A stretch of DNA of 64,000 bases from Thermoplasmata archaeon (GTDB taxonomy: Archaea; Thermoplasmatota; Thermoplasmata; Thermoplasmatales; Thermoplasmataceae): the NCBI GenBank assembly GCA_021800105.1, contig JAJYZI010000001.1:1-64000 (forward strand), given 5' to 3'. The notes under the pieces are model-generated. The model made no database searches and was not told the origin of the DNA. It was given only the letters and a program-made list of their open reading frames with translations. Of this stretch, positions 44,849 through 54,283 are shown in pieces. The position numbers were made by a program, and so were the translations under genes. Numbering within the stretch: the first letter of the stretch is position 1; each line of letters begins with the position of its first letter.

Positions 44849-46063
44849 TCAATCAATTATTAGGTCATCTATGTCCCTGGGGTAATACGTGATTACTTCT
44901 GGGACCTCCTTATGCATTATAATGGTATCAGAATGCCTGAAACCTCCAAGCCTCGGTATATATAGCCCTGGTTCAATAGTGAAGACCATGTTTTCGCGAA
45001 TCAACGAATCGTCCCCAACGTCAAAGAATGGTGATTCGTGACCTTCGAGTCCTATGCAGTGACCAGTGTGATGCAGAAGGAGCTGGGACACTTCATTCAT
45101 CTTGGCAAATGAATTAATCACCCGATCTATATCGCTGAACTTGGATCCAACCTTTAATGCGGATATTGCTGCTTGTTGCATTTCCACCATCAATCCATGA
45201 TATTTGCGCATCTGAGTTGTAACTTTTCCCACAAATAGGTTTCTCTCAATCTCCACGTGGTAGCCGTCAATATTTCCATCGGCCCCTGATCCAAGGAGAT
45301 CATCTTTCTTGATGGGCCTATTGATTGAAAGGGAGTGTGGGTAATAAGAGTGCGTTCCCACCTGCCCGCGGAACCCCGCTGAGATGTCCATAGGGTAACG
45401 AATTGGCGGCTGATTGTCCATGCCAAAAGATTTCATTGCAGCAAGACAAGCATCTGAACTGGCTTTATGCGCGATTTGAAAGTCGAAAAGACCTGGTTCC
45501 GTATATTCCTGCAAGAGCCTGTGTGCGTAGTTTGCCCACTTTGCACTTTCGCGAAGCACAAGCCTCTCATTTTCGCTCTTTATCCTGCGCATATCGTACA
45601 GGGATGATGAAATGTCGACAATCTTCTCTTCATCCATCAATTCGGATACCGGCATACCCCTGAAGCCGTAGACAGAAGGGTACAGTGATGCATTGTCAAC
45701 TCCCAGATTCTTTGTACCATTCAAGTCATGGAACCACCTCGTGAATTGCTTCAGAGGATGCACTTTTCCCGGATAATCGAAATATGAGTATGAGTTGCTA
45801 ATTATGTTAGATAAAAACATTGAATGCTCTTCTTCAAGCTTCGGCCCCATAAAATAGACTTCTAATTCACCGGTTACGTAAATACCGGCTGGGCGCTCAG
45901 TCTGGATATAGGTCATGCCAGTGAAATATTTTATATTGGTCGGACTGGAAAGAAAAACGCCGGCAACGTTTCTCTTCTCCATAATGGAAGCCAGCGCGGA
46001 CAACCTCTTTCTATACTCAGACTCTGGGATCAGGTGCATTGCTGTTGAAGTTTTAGCATGCAT
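44849..46063 (-). CDS. M24-family (Xaa-Pro peptidase-like) protein with altered metal site
   Basis: Protein of 404 residues with the creatinase N-domain (VAGVFLSSPTNIKYFTGM) and a pita-bread C-domain. The five metal ligands of M24 peptidases (D, D, H, E, E) read here as Gly260, Glu271 (DGYHVEIER), His335 (HHTGHCIGLEGHE), Glu364 (FTIEPGLYIP) and Ser378 (GFRHSDT): only His and one Glu are unchanged. The dinuclear site of a prolidase is therefore unlikely; M24 relatives with changed ligands act on non-peptide substrates (creatinase, ectoine hydrolase, DddP). The next gene downstream of its promoter side is a class V aminotransferase, 65 nt away on the same strand. Confidence 0.85.
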   Translation of the reverse strand: MHAKTSTAMHLIPESEYRKRLSALASIMEKRNVAGVFLSSPTNIKYFTGMTYIQTERPAGIYVTGELEVYFMGPKLEEEHSMFLSNIISNSYSYFDYPGKVHPLKQFTRWFHDLNGTKNLGVDNASLYPSVYGFRGMPVSELMDEEKIVDISSSLYDMRRIKSENERLVLRESAKWANYAHRLLQEYTEPGLFDFQIAHKASSDACLAAMKSFGMDNQPPIRYPMDISAGFRGQVGTHSYYPHSLSINRPIKKDDLLGSGADGNIDGYHVEIERNLFVGKVTTQMRKYHGLMVEMQQAAISALKVGSKFSDIDRVINSFAKMNEVSQLLLHHTGHCIGLEGHESPFFDVGDDSLIRENMVFTIEPGLYIPRLGGFRHSDTIIMHKEVPEVITYYPRDIDDLIID

Positions 46064-46128
46064 TTATAACTTCCCCACTGTTCGATGAGCGTACCGAGAT
46101 TATGATACTGGCTATGCAGAAGATTTCA

Positions 46129-47250
46129 CTATTCAACCATCTTCCGAGATAGCTCGGAAATTCTCTCTACTGCGAGGTCAATTTCTTCTGCGGTGTTATA
46201 AAAATGTGGAGCAAGCCTTAATCCAATATCCCTACTTGAGGTGAAAATCTTCGATAATCTGAGTATGCTTTCAAGTTTGTGGGCACCTGGTACTATAAAG
46301 GACACTATGGCGCCTCTTTCATTTGCCTCTTTAGGAGTTATTGTTTCCAAACCGTGTTCCTCGCCTGTTTTTATGGCTCTTTCTGTCAGCTTCACAATTC
46401 TGGATCTAACAGTATCTATTCCAATTGAGAGTATTGTCTTCATCCCCGTGATGCCAGCATAAATCGAGGGAACAGCCCAAGTCCCGGACTGGAATCTATC
46501 GGCGTCTTCAGTAAAGTCAAGATTTTCGGGACCGAACCGGAAGGGGTTCTTCTGAGAGAACCAACCTATGAATGAAGGCTCCACTGTATTTATCAGTTCC
46601 TTACGAACGTAGAGAAAAGCAAGCCCCGGTAAACCCAGCAGATATTTCAAAGTACCTGCGGTTAAATAATCTATATCATCCTTTTTAACGTCAATGGGAG
46701 TGTTTCCTGCAGACTGGTATGCATCAACATATATTTCGGATCCAGCAGTTCTTGCAATTTCCGCTATGGCATTCAAGTCCTGCCTGAAGCCGTTGAGTGA
46801 ACTGACATGAATGGCGGTTAAAAGTCTCGTTTTTTTACCTGCAGAAGAGATGTATTGTTCCTTGGTAAGACGATAGTTTCTATTCCTCAACAGTATTTGC
46901 TTGGCTCCGTACTTATTTTGTGCAAGAATAATGTGATTGGTGGTTGGATATTCAAGATCTGATGTGACTATCTCATCCCTCTCACCATATGTGAAGCCAC
47001 TCAGAAGTGAGCCAAATGCTGATGACACCGAAAAATGTGGAGAAACTTCATCCTTATTCGCATTAATGATCCTTGCAAAAAGGGCCTTTGACTCATCAAC
47101 CTTTTCAGCCCATAAATCCCATGGATTTCCAAATTCAATAAGGTCATCTTGATACTGTAGCATCGAGTTGCGCATCTGCTTATAGAAAGGAGAATGAGAA
47201 CAGGCTGCTAAATAGATCCCTTTTGTCTCGATATTAAAACCAGTATCCAT
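46129..47250 (-). CDS. Class V aminotransferase (cysteine desulfurase/kynureninase-like)
   Basis: PLP enzyme of 373 residues. The PLP-pyridine Asp176 is in IYVDAYQSAG and the Schiff-base lysine is Lys202 in TAGTLKYLLGLPGLAF; HVSSLNGFRQDL corresponds to the conserved substrate-side loop. It lacks the Cys loop of cysteine desulfurases and fits the isopenicillin-N epimerase/aminotransferase V group of unknown substrate. It is followed 65 nt downstream by the altered M24 protein, which may act in the same pathway, and is divergent from FBP aldolase/phosphatase. Confidence 0.82.
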   Translation of the reverse strand: MDTGFNIETKGIYLAACSHSPFYKQMRNSMLQYQDDLIEFGNPWDLWAEKVDESKALFARIINANKDEVSPHFSVSSAFGSLLSGFTYGERDEIVTSDLEYPTTNHIILAQNKYGAKQILLRNRNYRLTKEQYISSAGKKTRLLTAIHVSSLNGFRQDLNAIAEIARTAGSEIYVDAYQSAGNTPIDVKKDDIDYLTAGTLKYLLGLPGLAFLYVRKELINTVEPSFIGWFSQKNPFRFGPENLDFTEDADRFQSGTWAVPSIYAGITGMKTILSIGIDTVRSRIVKLTERAIKTGEEHGLETITPKEANERGAIVSFIVPGAHKLESILRLSKIFTSSRDIGLRLAPHFYNTAEEIDLAVERISELSRKMVE

Positions 47251-47413
47251 CTTGTTCTGATGCTAAGTTATCTGTCCATTAACTAATTTTTGCTCAAAGA
47301 AAGGACCCTTCTGTGTGAATCATGGGAGTTAATTCATCCTATACAAGATGGGATATTGTCTTTGAAATTACTGTATGGGAAAGATTATAAGGGTAGAGCT
47401 ATATATATGTGAT

Positions 47414-48574
47414 ATGACAAAGGTTACAATTTCACATATAAAAGCCGATATAGGTAGCTTGCCAGGGCACACTACAGTTTATGAGCCAGTGGTCGACACA
47501 GTGAGAAGGTACGTGAAGGAACATTCTTCCTCTATCCTCAGTGACTTCTACATTTCACACATAGGGGATGACATACAGATAACTATGATACATAACCTAG
47601 GAATCGACAGCGCAGAGGTTCATAGGATTGCGTGGGATGCCTTTAAAGCTGGTACGGAAGTTGCAAAATCAGTTGGATTATATGGTGCGGGGCAGGATCT
47701 TCTAAAAGATGCATTTTCGGGAAACATCAAAGGAATGGGACCGGGGGTCGCAGAGATGGAGATCACACCTAGGAAGAGCGAGCCTTTTCTCGTATATATG
47801 ATGGACAAGACGGAGCCAGGTTCTTTCAACTATCCCATTTACAAAATGTTTGCTGATCCCTTCAATACGCCGGGACTTGTTATAGATCCAAACATGCATG
47901 AGGGATTCACGTTTGAGATATGGGATATAATCGCAGGCAAAAAGATAGAGCTCTCAACACCGGAGAATCTTTACGATATGCTTGCTATGATAGGCTCGAA
48001 GAGCAAGTATGTCATTAAGCGCGTCTATACAAAGAGCGGCCATGAAAAATTACCCGATGAAAACGTCGCCGTGATTACGACGGATAAATTATCATTCATA
48101 GCTGGCGAATATGTGGGCAAAGACGACCCTGCTGCTATTGTCAGGATACAATCTGGCCTTCCGGCCTCGGGAGAAGCCATGGAGGCATTCAGCCACCCAT
48201 TCCTGGTTTCAGGCTGGATGCGTGGATCATTCAATGGCCCATTAATGCCTGTCGGCATGAAAGATTCAAAGATGACAAGATTCGATGGCCCTCCAAGAGT
48301 AGTGTGCCTTGGTTTTGTCTTGAAGGATGGCAAACTGACTGGACCAGTTGACATGTTTGACGATCCTGCTTTTGACGGCGCCAGACGAAAAGCTGGCGAG
48401 ATAGCTGAATATGTAAGGAGAATGGGCCCGTTCGAACCTCACAGGCTTCCTGATGAAGAAATGGAATATACTACCCTGCCAAAGATACTTGAGAGGTTTA
48501 AGGACAGGTTTGAAGCCATAGAGTCATCAATAAAGAAGAAAAAGAACCTGGTTTCGACGAAAGACACTGATTGA
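47414..48574 (+). CDS. fbp: Fructose-1,6-bisphosphate aldolase/phosphatase
   Basis: Bifunctional gluconeogenic enzyme found in archaea and deep-branching bacteria: it joins DHAP and glyceraldehyde-3-phosphate and then removes the C1 phosphate. The N-terminus KVTISHIKADIGSLPGH is the family signature with Asp and His metal ligands; GAGQDLLKDAFSGNIKGMGPG and RFDGPPRVVCLGF are also characteristic. The track starts 13 codons earlier; the ATG at 47414 matches the family start, and a TATA-like GATTATAAGG lies about 25 nt before it. It ends about 40 nt before the convergent radical SAM gene. Confidence 0.95.
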   Translation: MTKVTISHIKADIGSLPGHTTVYEPVVDTVRRYVKEHSSSILSDFYISHIGDDIQITMIHNLGIDSAEVHRIAWDAFKAGTEVAKSVGLYGAGQDLLKDAFSGNIKGMGPGVAEMEITPRKSEPFLVYMMDKTEPGSFNYPIYKMFADPFNTPGLVIDPNMHEGFTFEIWDIIAGKKIELSTPENLYDMLAMIGSKSKYVIKRVYTKSGHEKLPDENVAVITTDKLSFIAGEYVGKDDPAAIVRIQSGLPASGEAMEAFSHPFLVSGWMRGSFNGPLMPVGMKDSKMTRFDGPPRVVCLGFVLKDGKLTGPVDMFDDPAFDGARRKAGEIAEYVRRMGPFEPHRLPDEEMEYTTLPKILERFKDRFEAIESSIKKKKNLVSTKDTD

Positions 48575-48613
48575 AGGCGTAGAATGAGGATTTACATGGT
48601 GCAGCCACATCTT

Positions 48614-49786
48614 TCAGTGCCGCACTGTGCTTGGTCTTGTTCCACTTAATCTGTTATTGTTCCTTGCCGGGGAATCATCGACTGAACAAGATTCCTCGGG
48701 CTTGTTGAAAAGAAGGCGTGCTTGACCAGCCAGTCCCCACAGTTGTCTCGGGAATAATCCATATGTGTAGGAATATCCCCGCACGCATGTCCTGACGCAT
48801 TTGTTGCAGGATTCTGCCGATTTTACATATGACCAGAAGCCTTCGCTCCTGAAGTACTGCTCAAAGGACCCTTTCTTCAGATCATAAGCATATGTGTAAT
48901 CGCAGTTGTAGACTTGTTTGTTTGGCGTCACATAGAGAAACATTTTTGGAAAGTGGCATTTCCATGGTTTGCTGTCAACAAAATCCTCCAGAACCTCCTC
49001 TGTCTCAAGCAACGGAAATCCTTCCCTCTTAAGCTCAAGAAGAGTTCGATAGAATTCTTTCAGTTTCTCTGAATCAAGGCCCACGTCAAAGTTGGGCGTC
49101 GTTTCAGAAGTTGTCTGGCCGAAGTCGAGTGACTGCTCGACAGAGTTGAATGAGATACCAACTCCCATCTCTGAAGCCAGCTCTGCCATCCTTCTCATCG
49201 AATTCCAGTTCAGGCTGCTGATTGTAGTTACTAGTGCCGCTTTGGTTCTGCCTATTTTTTTCAATTCATAGATTCCGCGAATGACCTCACCAAATGTGTT
49301 AGGCCGGCCGCGAATCACGTCATCATAGTCGTTGTAATAGTCAAGCGATACGAAAGCAAAGTCAAGGTTCTTCAAATCCTTGGCCTTCTGCTCCAACAGG
49401 GAACCGTTTGTATTCATCACTGTGACAAAGCCTTTGTTCTTGGCGTAGTCTGTTATTTTAGTTATGTCCTGCCTTATCAGCGGTTCGCCACCAAACATAT
49501 AGTATCCACGCATTCCAGCATCATAGGCTTCGTCAAGCATCTGGAAGACTTCCTCAGTTTTCATGTCTTCTTTCATCCTTGAAATATTTTTCCAGTAAGT
49601 GCAAGTTTTGCATCTGGAGTTACAACCAAAGGTCATGGCATGCGCCAGGAAGAACGGACGATGCGTGAACAACCGAGATTTAAGCATGGAATCGAGTGCA
49701 CCAAGATACCTCTTCCAATCTCCTGTCTTTAAATCATTGTTCGGATAAACATTTCCAGCATTTTGAATCTGAACAGTTCCAGCCAT
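48614..49786 (-). CDS. Radical SAM protein with SPASM-like C-terminus
   Basis: Radical SAM enzyme of about 390 residues. The cluster motif CNSRCKTCTYW (C-x3-C-x2-C) is followed by GYYMFGGEPLIRQDI, the conserved GGEPL element, and NTNGSLL. A later Cys set (CHFPK, CDYTY, CNKCVRTCVRG) resembles an auxiliary-cluster SPASM/twitch region. The substrate is unknown; relatives modify peptides, lipids or sugars. The track starts at 49849 with a hydrophobic leader; the ATG at 49786 is preferred because a TATA-like TTATAAAAGG lies at about 49840, which would place the transcript start inside the longer version. Confidence 0.78.
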   Translation of the reverse strand: MAGTVQIQNAGNVYPNNDLKTGDWKRYLGALDSMLKSRLFTHRPFFLAHAMTFGCNSRCKTCTYWKNISRMKEDMKTEEVFQMLDEAYDAGMRGYYMFGGEPLIRQDITKITDYAKNKGFVTVMNTNGSLLEQKAKDLKNLDFAFVSLDYYNDYDDVIRGRPNTFGEVIRGIYELKKIGRTKAALVTTISSLNWNSMRRMAELASEMGVGISFNSVEQSLDFGQTTSETTPNFDVGLDSEKLKEFYRTLLELKREGFPLLETEEVLEDFVDSKPWKCHFPKMFLYVTPNKQVYNCDYTYAYDLKKGSFEQYFRSEGFWSYVKSAESCNKCVRTCVRGYSYTYGLFPRQLWGLAGQARLLFNKPEESCSVDDSPARNNNRLSGTRPSTVRH

Positions 49787-49882
49787 GATAAAGAAAATAT
49801 CTGCCAGAATATTAACAAGATATCTTACATATATGCCTTTTATAACCATGTGCTTCTGGCGATATAGCTTTCGACAGGCTTT

Positions 49883-49901
49883 TTCGGCAACAAATGCCGA
49901 A
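49883..49901. promoter_or_regulatory. 7-bp perfect hairpin between kdpC and the radical SAM gene
   Basis: TTCGGCA-ACAAA-TGCCGAA can form a stable stem-loop. It lies 15 nt after the kdpC stop and upstream of the radical SAM promoter. No T run follows on the minus strand, so it is not a typical terminator; it may protect the kdp mRNA end or bind a regulator. Confidence 0.4.
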
Positions 49902-49915
49902 TTGTGGATGCGTAA

Positions 49916-50359
49916 TTACACAGAATATCTATCGTAAATAGCCGGATAATGCTCAGCCAAGTTGATATTCAAGTCCAGCACATTCACGTAAGCCGTACCG
50001 AAGAAGAACAGCGTATATTTTGTATTTTCCTTTATGATGCTATCCAGATAAGCCATGCTGATTCCTGTAACGTTATGAATCTTAGACGCCTGCTGGGTGG
50101 CATTCTGGACTGTAATATCTGGGTCCAGACCGGATGCTGAATCATTCCTTGGCTGGAAGAAGCCGCTGTAATTGAAGTCCTGGGCGATAAGGGATGAGCC
50201 AATGGTTGTGTTGTGGAAGCTGATAAGTGATCCGTTTGCCTGTACGGGCATAGCAAGCTGCGCAATGCTCGTAACAACGCCGGGGAACAGAATGCCACAT
50301 GCAACGAGCGAAACCAGGGCTATCCTTATTGGGACCGTGAGTGAGTTTGATTTTTTCAT
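49916..50359 (-). CDS. kdpC: Potassium-transporting ATPase KdpC subunit (short)
   Basis: Small subunit of the Kdp potassium pump, with one N-terminal helix (about residues 10-33) and an outer domain. The family pattern is clear: IALVSLVACGILFPGVVTSIAQ, then GSSLIAQDFNYSGFFQPRND and SGLDPDITVQNATQQ. At 147 residues it is roughly 40 shorter than common KdpC; the middle and the distal part are trimmed. It lies 2 nt after kdpB and closes the kdpABC operon. Confidence 0.9.
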   Translation of the reverse strand: MKKSNSLTVPIRIALVSLVACGILFPGVVTSIAQLAMPVQANGSLISFHNTTIGSSLIAQDFNYSGFFQPRNDSASGLDPDITVQNATQQASKIHNVTGISMAYLDSIIKENTKYTLFFFGTAYVNVLDLNINLAEHYPAIYDRYSV

Positions 50360-50361
50360 TC

Positions 50362-52509
50362 CTAGATCCCCCCTAAATGCGTAATAACGAATGCAATAGC
50401 CGCTATCCCGGCGAATGGCAGAATGACACCGCCCAGCCCGTAAAGAAACACATTCTTGAGGAATATCCTCATTGCACTCTGTGGCTTGAATTCGGCACCG
50501 CGCAAGGCCAGAGGTATGAGAAATGGAATGATCAATGCGTTGAATATTAGCGCAGAAAGAACCGCGATATGTGGAGTCAGGTGAAGAAGATTCAATTTGC
50601 TAAGGCTTGAAAGAGCCACCGCGGTGAACATAACCGGGACAATCACAAAGTATTTTGCGACATCGTTTGCAATACTGAATGTCGTCACCGCTCCGCGGGT
50701 CATAAGTATCTGCTTCCCCATCATCACCACATCAATTATCTTGGCCGGGTTTGACTCAAGATCCACCATATTGGCTGCCTCCTTTGCAGGTTCAGTCCCT
50801 GATGCCATAGCGATTCCAACGTCCGATGCGGCTAAAGCAGGAGCATCGTTTGTTCCGTCGCCTATCATTGCAACAATCCTGCCACGTGACTGTTCTTGCT
50901 TCACAAGATCATATTTCGTTTCCGGTTTTGCTCTGGAAACATAATCATCTATGCCAACTTCGCGGGAAATACTAGATGCAGTTACTTCTATGTCTCCAGT
51001 TATCATGACTGGTTTTATACCCATATTCTTGATTGAAGCAATCCTGCTCTTTATTCCAGGCTTCACTTCATCCCTCAGCCTGATAAGACCAATTATTTCT
51101 CCGCCTTCTGCAATAGCCATAATCGTGTCACCTGATTTTGCTGCTTCGTCCACGATGTTGTCAAAGTTCAGCGGAACTGTCTTGACAATCCCCTTTATCG
51201 CATCCGGGGCTCCCTTGATTATGTCTATTTCATCCTCCCTGCTTTCCGGATCATACTTACGCCTGATCCTCTTGTGCTGAAGGATCCCTTTTCCTCCCTT
51301 TGGGAGAAAGAATTCTGATGCCTCCTGAAGGCTCGCACCGCTTTTGCGTGTTGAAGCACTGAATTCCTCGAACTTGATCCTTTCGATGATAGCAAATTCA
51401 TGAGGAACAAAGCCTTCCTGGTATGCAAGCTCTACCATGCTCTTTCCTTCGGGGGTGTCGTCATCCCAGGATGACATGAAGGCAGCTTCACCAACATCGC
51501 GTTTAGTGTGCTTTCCAAGCGGTATGTATTCAATTGCAGTTCTCATTCCGCGGGTAATTGTACCGGTCTTGTCAAGGAGCAGCGAATCAGTGTCTCCTGC
51601 TGCTTCTATTGCTTTGCCGGATTTTATTATAATCCTCTTTTCTGACATCCTGTTAATACCTGAAATACCTATTGCAGGAAGAAGTGCACCAATAGTGGTA
51701 GGAAGAAGCGACACATATAGGGCGATCAGGACTGAGAGATCCAGGCCTAGCTTAAGGATGATGCTAAGAGCGAGGATTGAGATGACAATTATGGAAAAAA
51801 TGGCGGTAAAACCAGCAAGCAATATTGAAACGGCACGTTCGTTCGGTGTCTTTGGCCTGGAGGATGATTCGACGAGCCTTATCAGTTTGTTGAGGAATGT
51901 ATCGCTTGGATTGACACTGACCCTTGCGATTATGCTGTCGGACGTGATCATGGACCCTCCGAGAACCGTAGTTCCGACAGATTTCCTAACGTTCACAGAT
52001 TCCCCAGTCAGGAGTGATTCGTCAACCATTGCTATCCCTTCCATGACTTCGCAATCTATAGGAACAACATCGCCTTTCTTGATTAGGAGAAGATCTCCTT
52101 TCTTGAGCTGCTTTGAAGTCACTTCCGATATTTCCCTGCGGTCTTCGGAGACTATTTTTCTGGCAGGAACTTCCTTTTCAATCTTTCTGAGAGTCGAGGC
52201 AGTATTCTTAATCTGGGCTTCCGCGATAGAATCTGATAAGGTGCTGAACCAGACAGTTAGGATAAGTATCACAGCAACTTCAATGTAGAACGGGACCTCG
52301 GATATGCTGGAAACCTCGGGTATGAGGGATGGATCGATAGCCATCACAGCGACGATGACGAAGCAGATTTCTACAATGAACATGACCACGTTTTTATAGA
52401 GAAGGGTTGGGCTCAGTCTCCTGATAGAGTCCTTTATTATCGCCATTTTGTACAATTTTGGTTTGGTTATCTTGAATTTTGTAACGGCAAAATGAGGTTC
52501 AGAATCCAT
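50362..52509 (-). CDS. kdpB: Potassium-transporting P-type ATPase KdpB
   Basis: Catalytic subunit of the Kdp pump. It has the phosphorylation motif DKTGT (LLLDKTGTITRG), the actuator loop LLTGESVNVRK, the membrane-domain segment PTTIGALLPAIG, and the hinge IGDGTNDAPALAASDVG. The track extends the frame 23 codons upstream; the ATG at 52509 (MDSEPHFAV) is preferred and overlaps the kdpA stop by 11 nt. About 715 residues is near the usual length. Confidence 0.95.
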   Translation of the reverse strand: MDSEPHFAVTKFKITKPKLYKMAIIKDSIRRLSPTLLYKNVVMFIVEICFVIVAVMAIDPSLIPEVSSISEVPFYIEVAVILILTVWFSTLSDSIAEAQIKNTASTLRKIEKEVPARKIVSEDRREISEVTSKQLKKGDLLLIKKGDVVPIDCEVMEGIAMVDESLLTGESVNVRKSVGTTVLGGSMITSDSIIARVSVNPSDTFLNKLIRLVESSSRPKTPNERAVSILLAGFTAIFSIIVISILALSIILKLGLDLSVLIALYVSLLPTTIGALLPAIGISGINRMSEKRIIIKSGKAIEAAGDTDSLLLDKTGTITRGMRTAIEYIPLGKHTKRDVGEAAFMSSWDDDTPEGKSMVELAYQEGFVPHEFAIIERIKFEEFSASTRKSGASLQEASEFFLPKGGKGILQHKRIRRKYDPESREDEIDIIKGAPDAIKGIVKTVPLNFDNIVDEAAKSGDTIMAIAEGGEIIGLIRLRDEVKPGIKSRIASIKNMGIKPVMITGDIEVTASSISREVGIDDYVSRAKPETKYDLVKQEQSRGRIVAMIGDGTNDAPALAASDVGIAMASGTEPAKEAANMVDLESNPAKIIDVVMMGKQILMTRGAVTTFSIANDVAKYFVIVPVMFTAVALSSLSKLNLLHLTPHIAVLSALIFNALIIPFLIPLALRGAEFKPQSAMRIFLKNVFLYGLGGVILPFAGIAAIAFVITHLGGI

Positions 52510-54154
52510 TCTTGAATCCCTCCAGATAAGACAATATGGGGCCGATTGCAAGGAACGGGAAGAATGTAAGAACTGCAAGTATAAATATGGCTACAATCAG
52601 CACAGCTGTAAATGCGAGTGTATCGGTTCTTAGCGCTTCGGACGCATATCTTTTCCTCTGCACCATGTTGCCTGCAATCGCAAGCATGACAGCTATTGGT
52701 ATAAAACGACCAAGCCACATGACAATTCCTGTGCTTACATTGAAATATACAGTATTTCCAGCGGATCCGAGAAAATCTGACCCATTGTTAGCCGCGGCGG
52801 AGGTGTACTCATATAGAATCTGGGTAAAGCTTAATGAATTTGTTCCGAGGCCCACTGCAACCTGCGCCCCTATCGCGAATGTGATAACTGTTGGAATAAG
52901 TATGATTATCGGGTGGCTGAGGAAGGCAATTATGGCAAGTTTTACATCACTTGCATTTATCTTAGTCCCAAGATACTCTGGCGTTCTACCCGCCATAAGA
53001 CCTACTATGAATACGGTCATTATAACGTACATGAGCATGTACATTGCCCCAACCCCAATTCCCCCCGGTGTAGCCTGGATTATCATTCCAAAAAAACCTG
53101 CAAGAATGACAAGCGGATTGAACGCAGAAAGGTTTGCATTCAGGGAGCCCGTTGTAAATGCTGTTGTTGTTACTGTCCAGAATACAGACGAGGCGGCGCC
53201 GAACCTGACTTCCATTCCCTGTCCAATGTGAGTTATCGGTATGAAAGCTATGAGAAGATCGATGAAGTAGAGAGAATAAGAAGCAACGATGATTGTCCGT
53301 CCCTCTTTCATTCGTCCAAGCATCCTTCCAAACAAGAAGGGGAGTGAAGTTGGGATCAACATCATAATGGCAAGTTCAAAGAGATTAGTGATCTGACTTG
53401 GGTTCGTCAGTGGATTTGCAGCATTTGCCCCGAAGTACCCCCCTCCATTGGTGCCTAGCTGCATTATGGATACCAATGAGGCAATAGGGCCAGATTTGAC
53501 AATCTCAGATCCTCCAATTTCAAGCGTCTTGAAGATTGTGTATCCATTGAGAGATTGTGGTACACCCAGGAATATGAGGATTAGTGCGGTGACACCGGAG
53601 AGCGGGATCAAAACCCGGACTAAAGTTCTTGTATAGTCAACATAGAAGTTCCCCAGCCCTTTTGTTTTTCCCGTAAGACCCCTGAATATTGCAATGCCAA
53701 CGGAAAGTCCGGTAGCAGCAGAGGTGAACTGAAGAAATTGGATCACGGCCATCTGCGACATATAAGATAGGGCACTGCCACCATTGTAATGCTGCAGGTT
53801 CGTGTTTGATGAGAATGACAACGCCGTGTTGAGAGATAAGGACCATGACATATCCGGCGCATGCATCGGATTCAATGGAAGGCTTCCCTGGTAAAGGAGT
53901 AACACGAATCCAATAGCTGCCTCCACTGCGTTTAGTGCAAGCACCGACCTAAGATAGGCTTTCCATCCCATCTCCTCATATGGATTTACTCCGCCAAGAT
54001 AATAGATTGTCCGTTCTATCGGACCAAAAATCCTGTCGAGTCTTGTCCTCTTTGTTGAATAGACTTTAAGCAGGTATGATGAAAGGAGCCAGCCGCCTAT
54101 CAGGACCGATCCAAATTCCACGACGATTATGAAGGCTGCGCTGGTGGTAATCAT
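52499..54154 (-). CDS. kdpA: Potassium-transporting ATPase KdpA subunit
   Basis: Potassium-selective channel-like subunit of Kdp, related to Trk/Ktr channels. The 551 residues hold about ten helices and four pore-loop repeats, seen as SFSSNTNLQHYNGG, QLGTNGGGYFGANAANPL, WTVTTTAFTTGSLNA and AAANNGSDFLGS. The ATG at 54154 has a strong GGAGG 8 nt upstream, unlike the mostly leaderless genes around it. No kdpF is visible, and no kdpD/kdpE sensor pair occurs in the window. Confidence 0.95.
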   Translation of the reverse strand: MITTSAAFIIVVEFGSVLIGGWLLSSYLLKVYSTKRTRLDRIFGPIERTIYYLGGVNPYEEMGWKAYLRSVLALNAVEAAIGFVLLLYQGSLPLNPMHAPDMSWSLSLNTALSFSSNTNLQHYNGGSALSYMSQMAVIQFLQFTSAATGLSVGIAIFRGLTGKTKGLGNFYVDYTRTLVRVLIPLSGVTALILIFLGVPQSLNGYTIFKTLEIGGSEIVKSGPIASLVSIMQLGTNGGGYFGANAANPLTNPSQITNLFELAIMMLIPTSLPFLFGRMLGRMKEGRTIIVASYSLYFIDLLIAFIPITHIGQGMEVRFGAASSVFWTVTTTAFTTGSLNANLSAFNPLVILAGFFGMIIQATPGGIGVGAMYMLMYVIMTVFIVGLMAGRTPEYLGTKINASDVKLAIIAFLSHPIIILIPTVITFAIGAQVAVGLGTNSLSFTQILYEYTSAAANNGSDFLGSAGNTVYFNVSTGIVMWLGRFIPIAVMLAIAGNMVQRKRYASEALRTDTLAFTAVLIVAIFILAVLTFFPFLAIGPILSYLEGFKNGF

Positions 54155-54283
54155 AAGAATTTCCTCCCCATAATTACCGTATCAGATAATCCTCCCTTAG
54201 CTAACAGGCAAAGACAACTGAAACAGAATAAAAATATGGATGCAATTATAAATGTGTGCATGGACCGCTCCAGCAAGTGTGAT

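Noticed and set aside
51437-52288. 283-aa ORF on the plus strand opposite kdpB
   Set aside because: Antisense to a clear P-type ATPase; composition is Ser/Ile rich as expected for a shadow frame.
52536-53231. 231-aa ORF antisense to kdpA
   Set aside because: Shadow frame over conserved KdpA pore loops.
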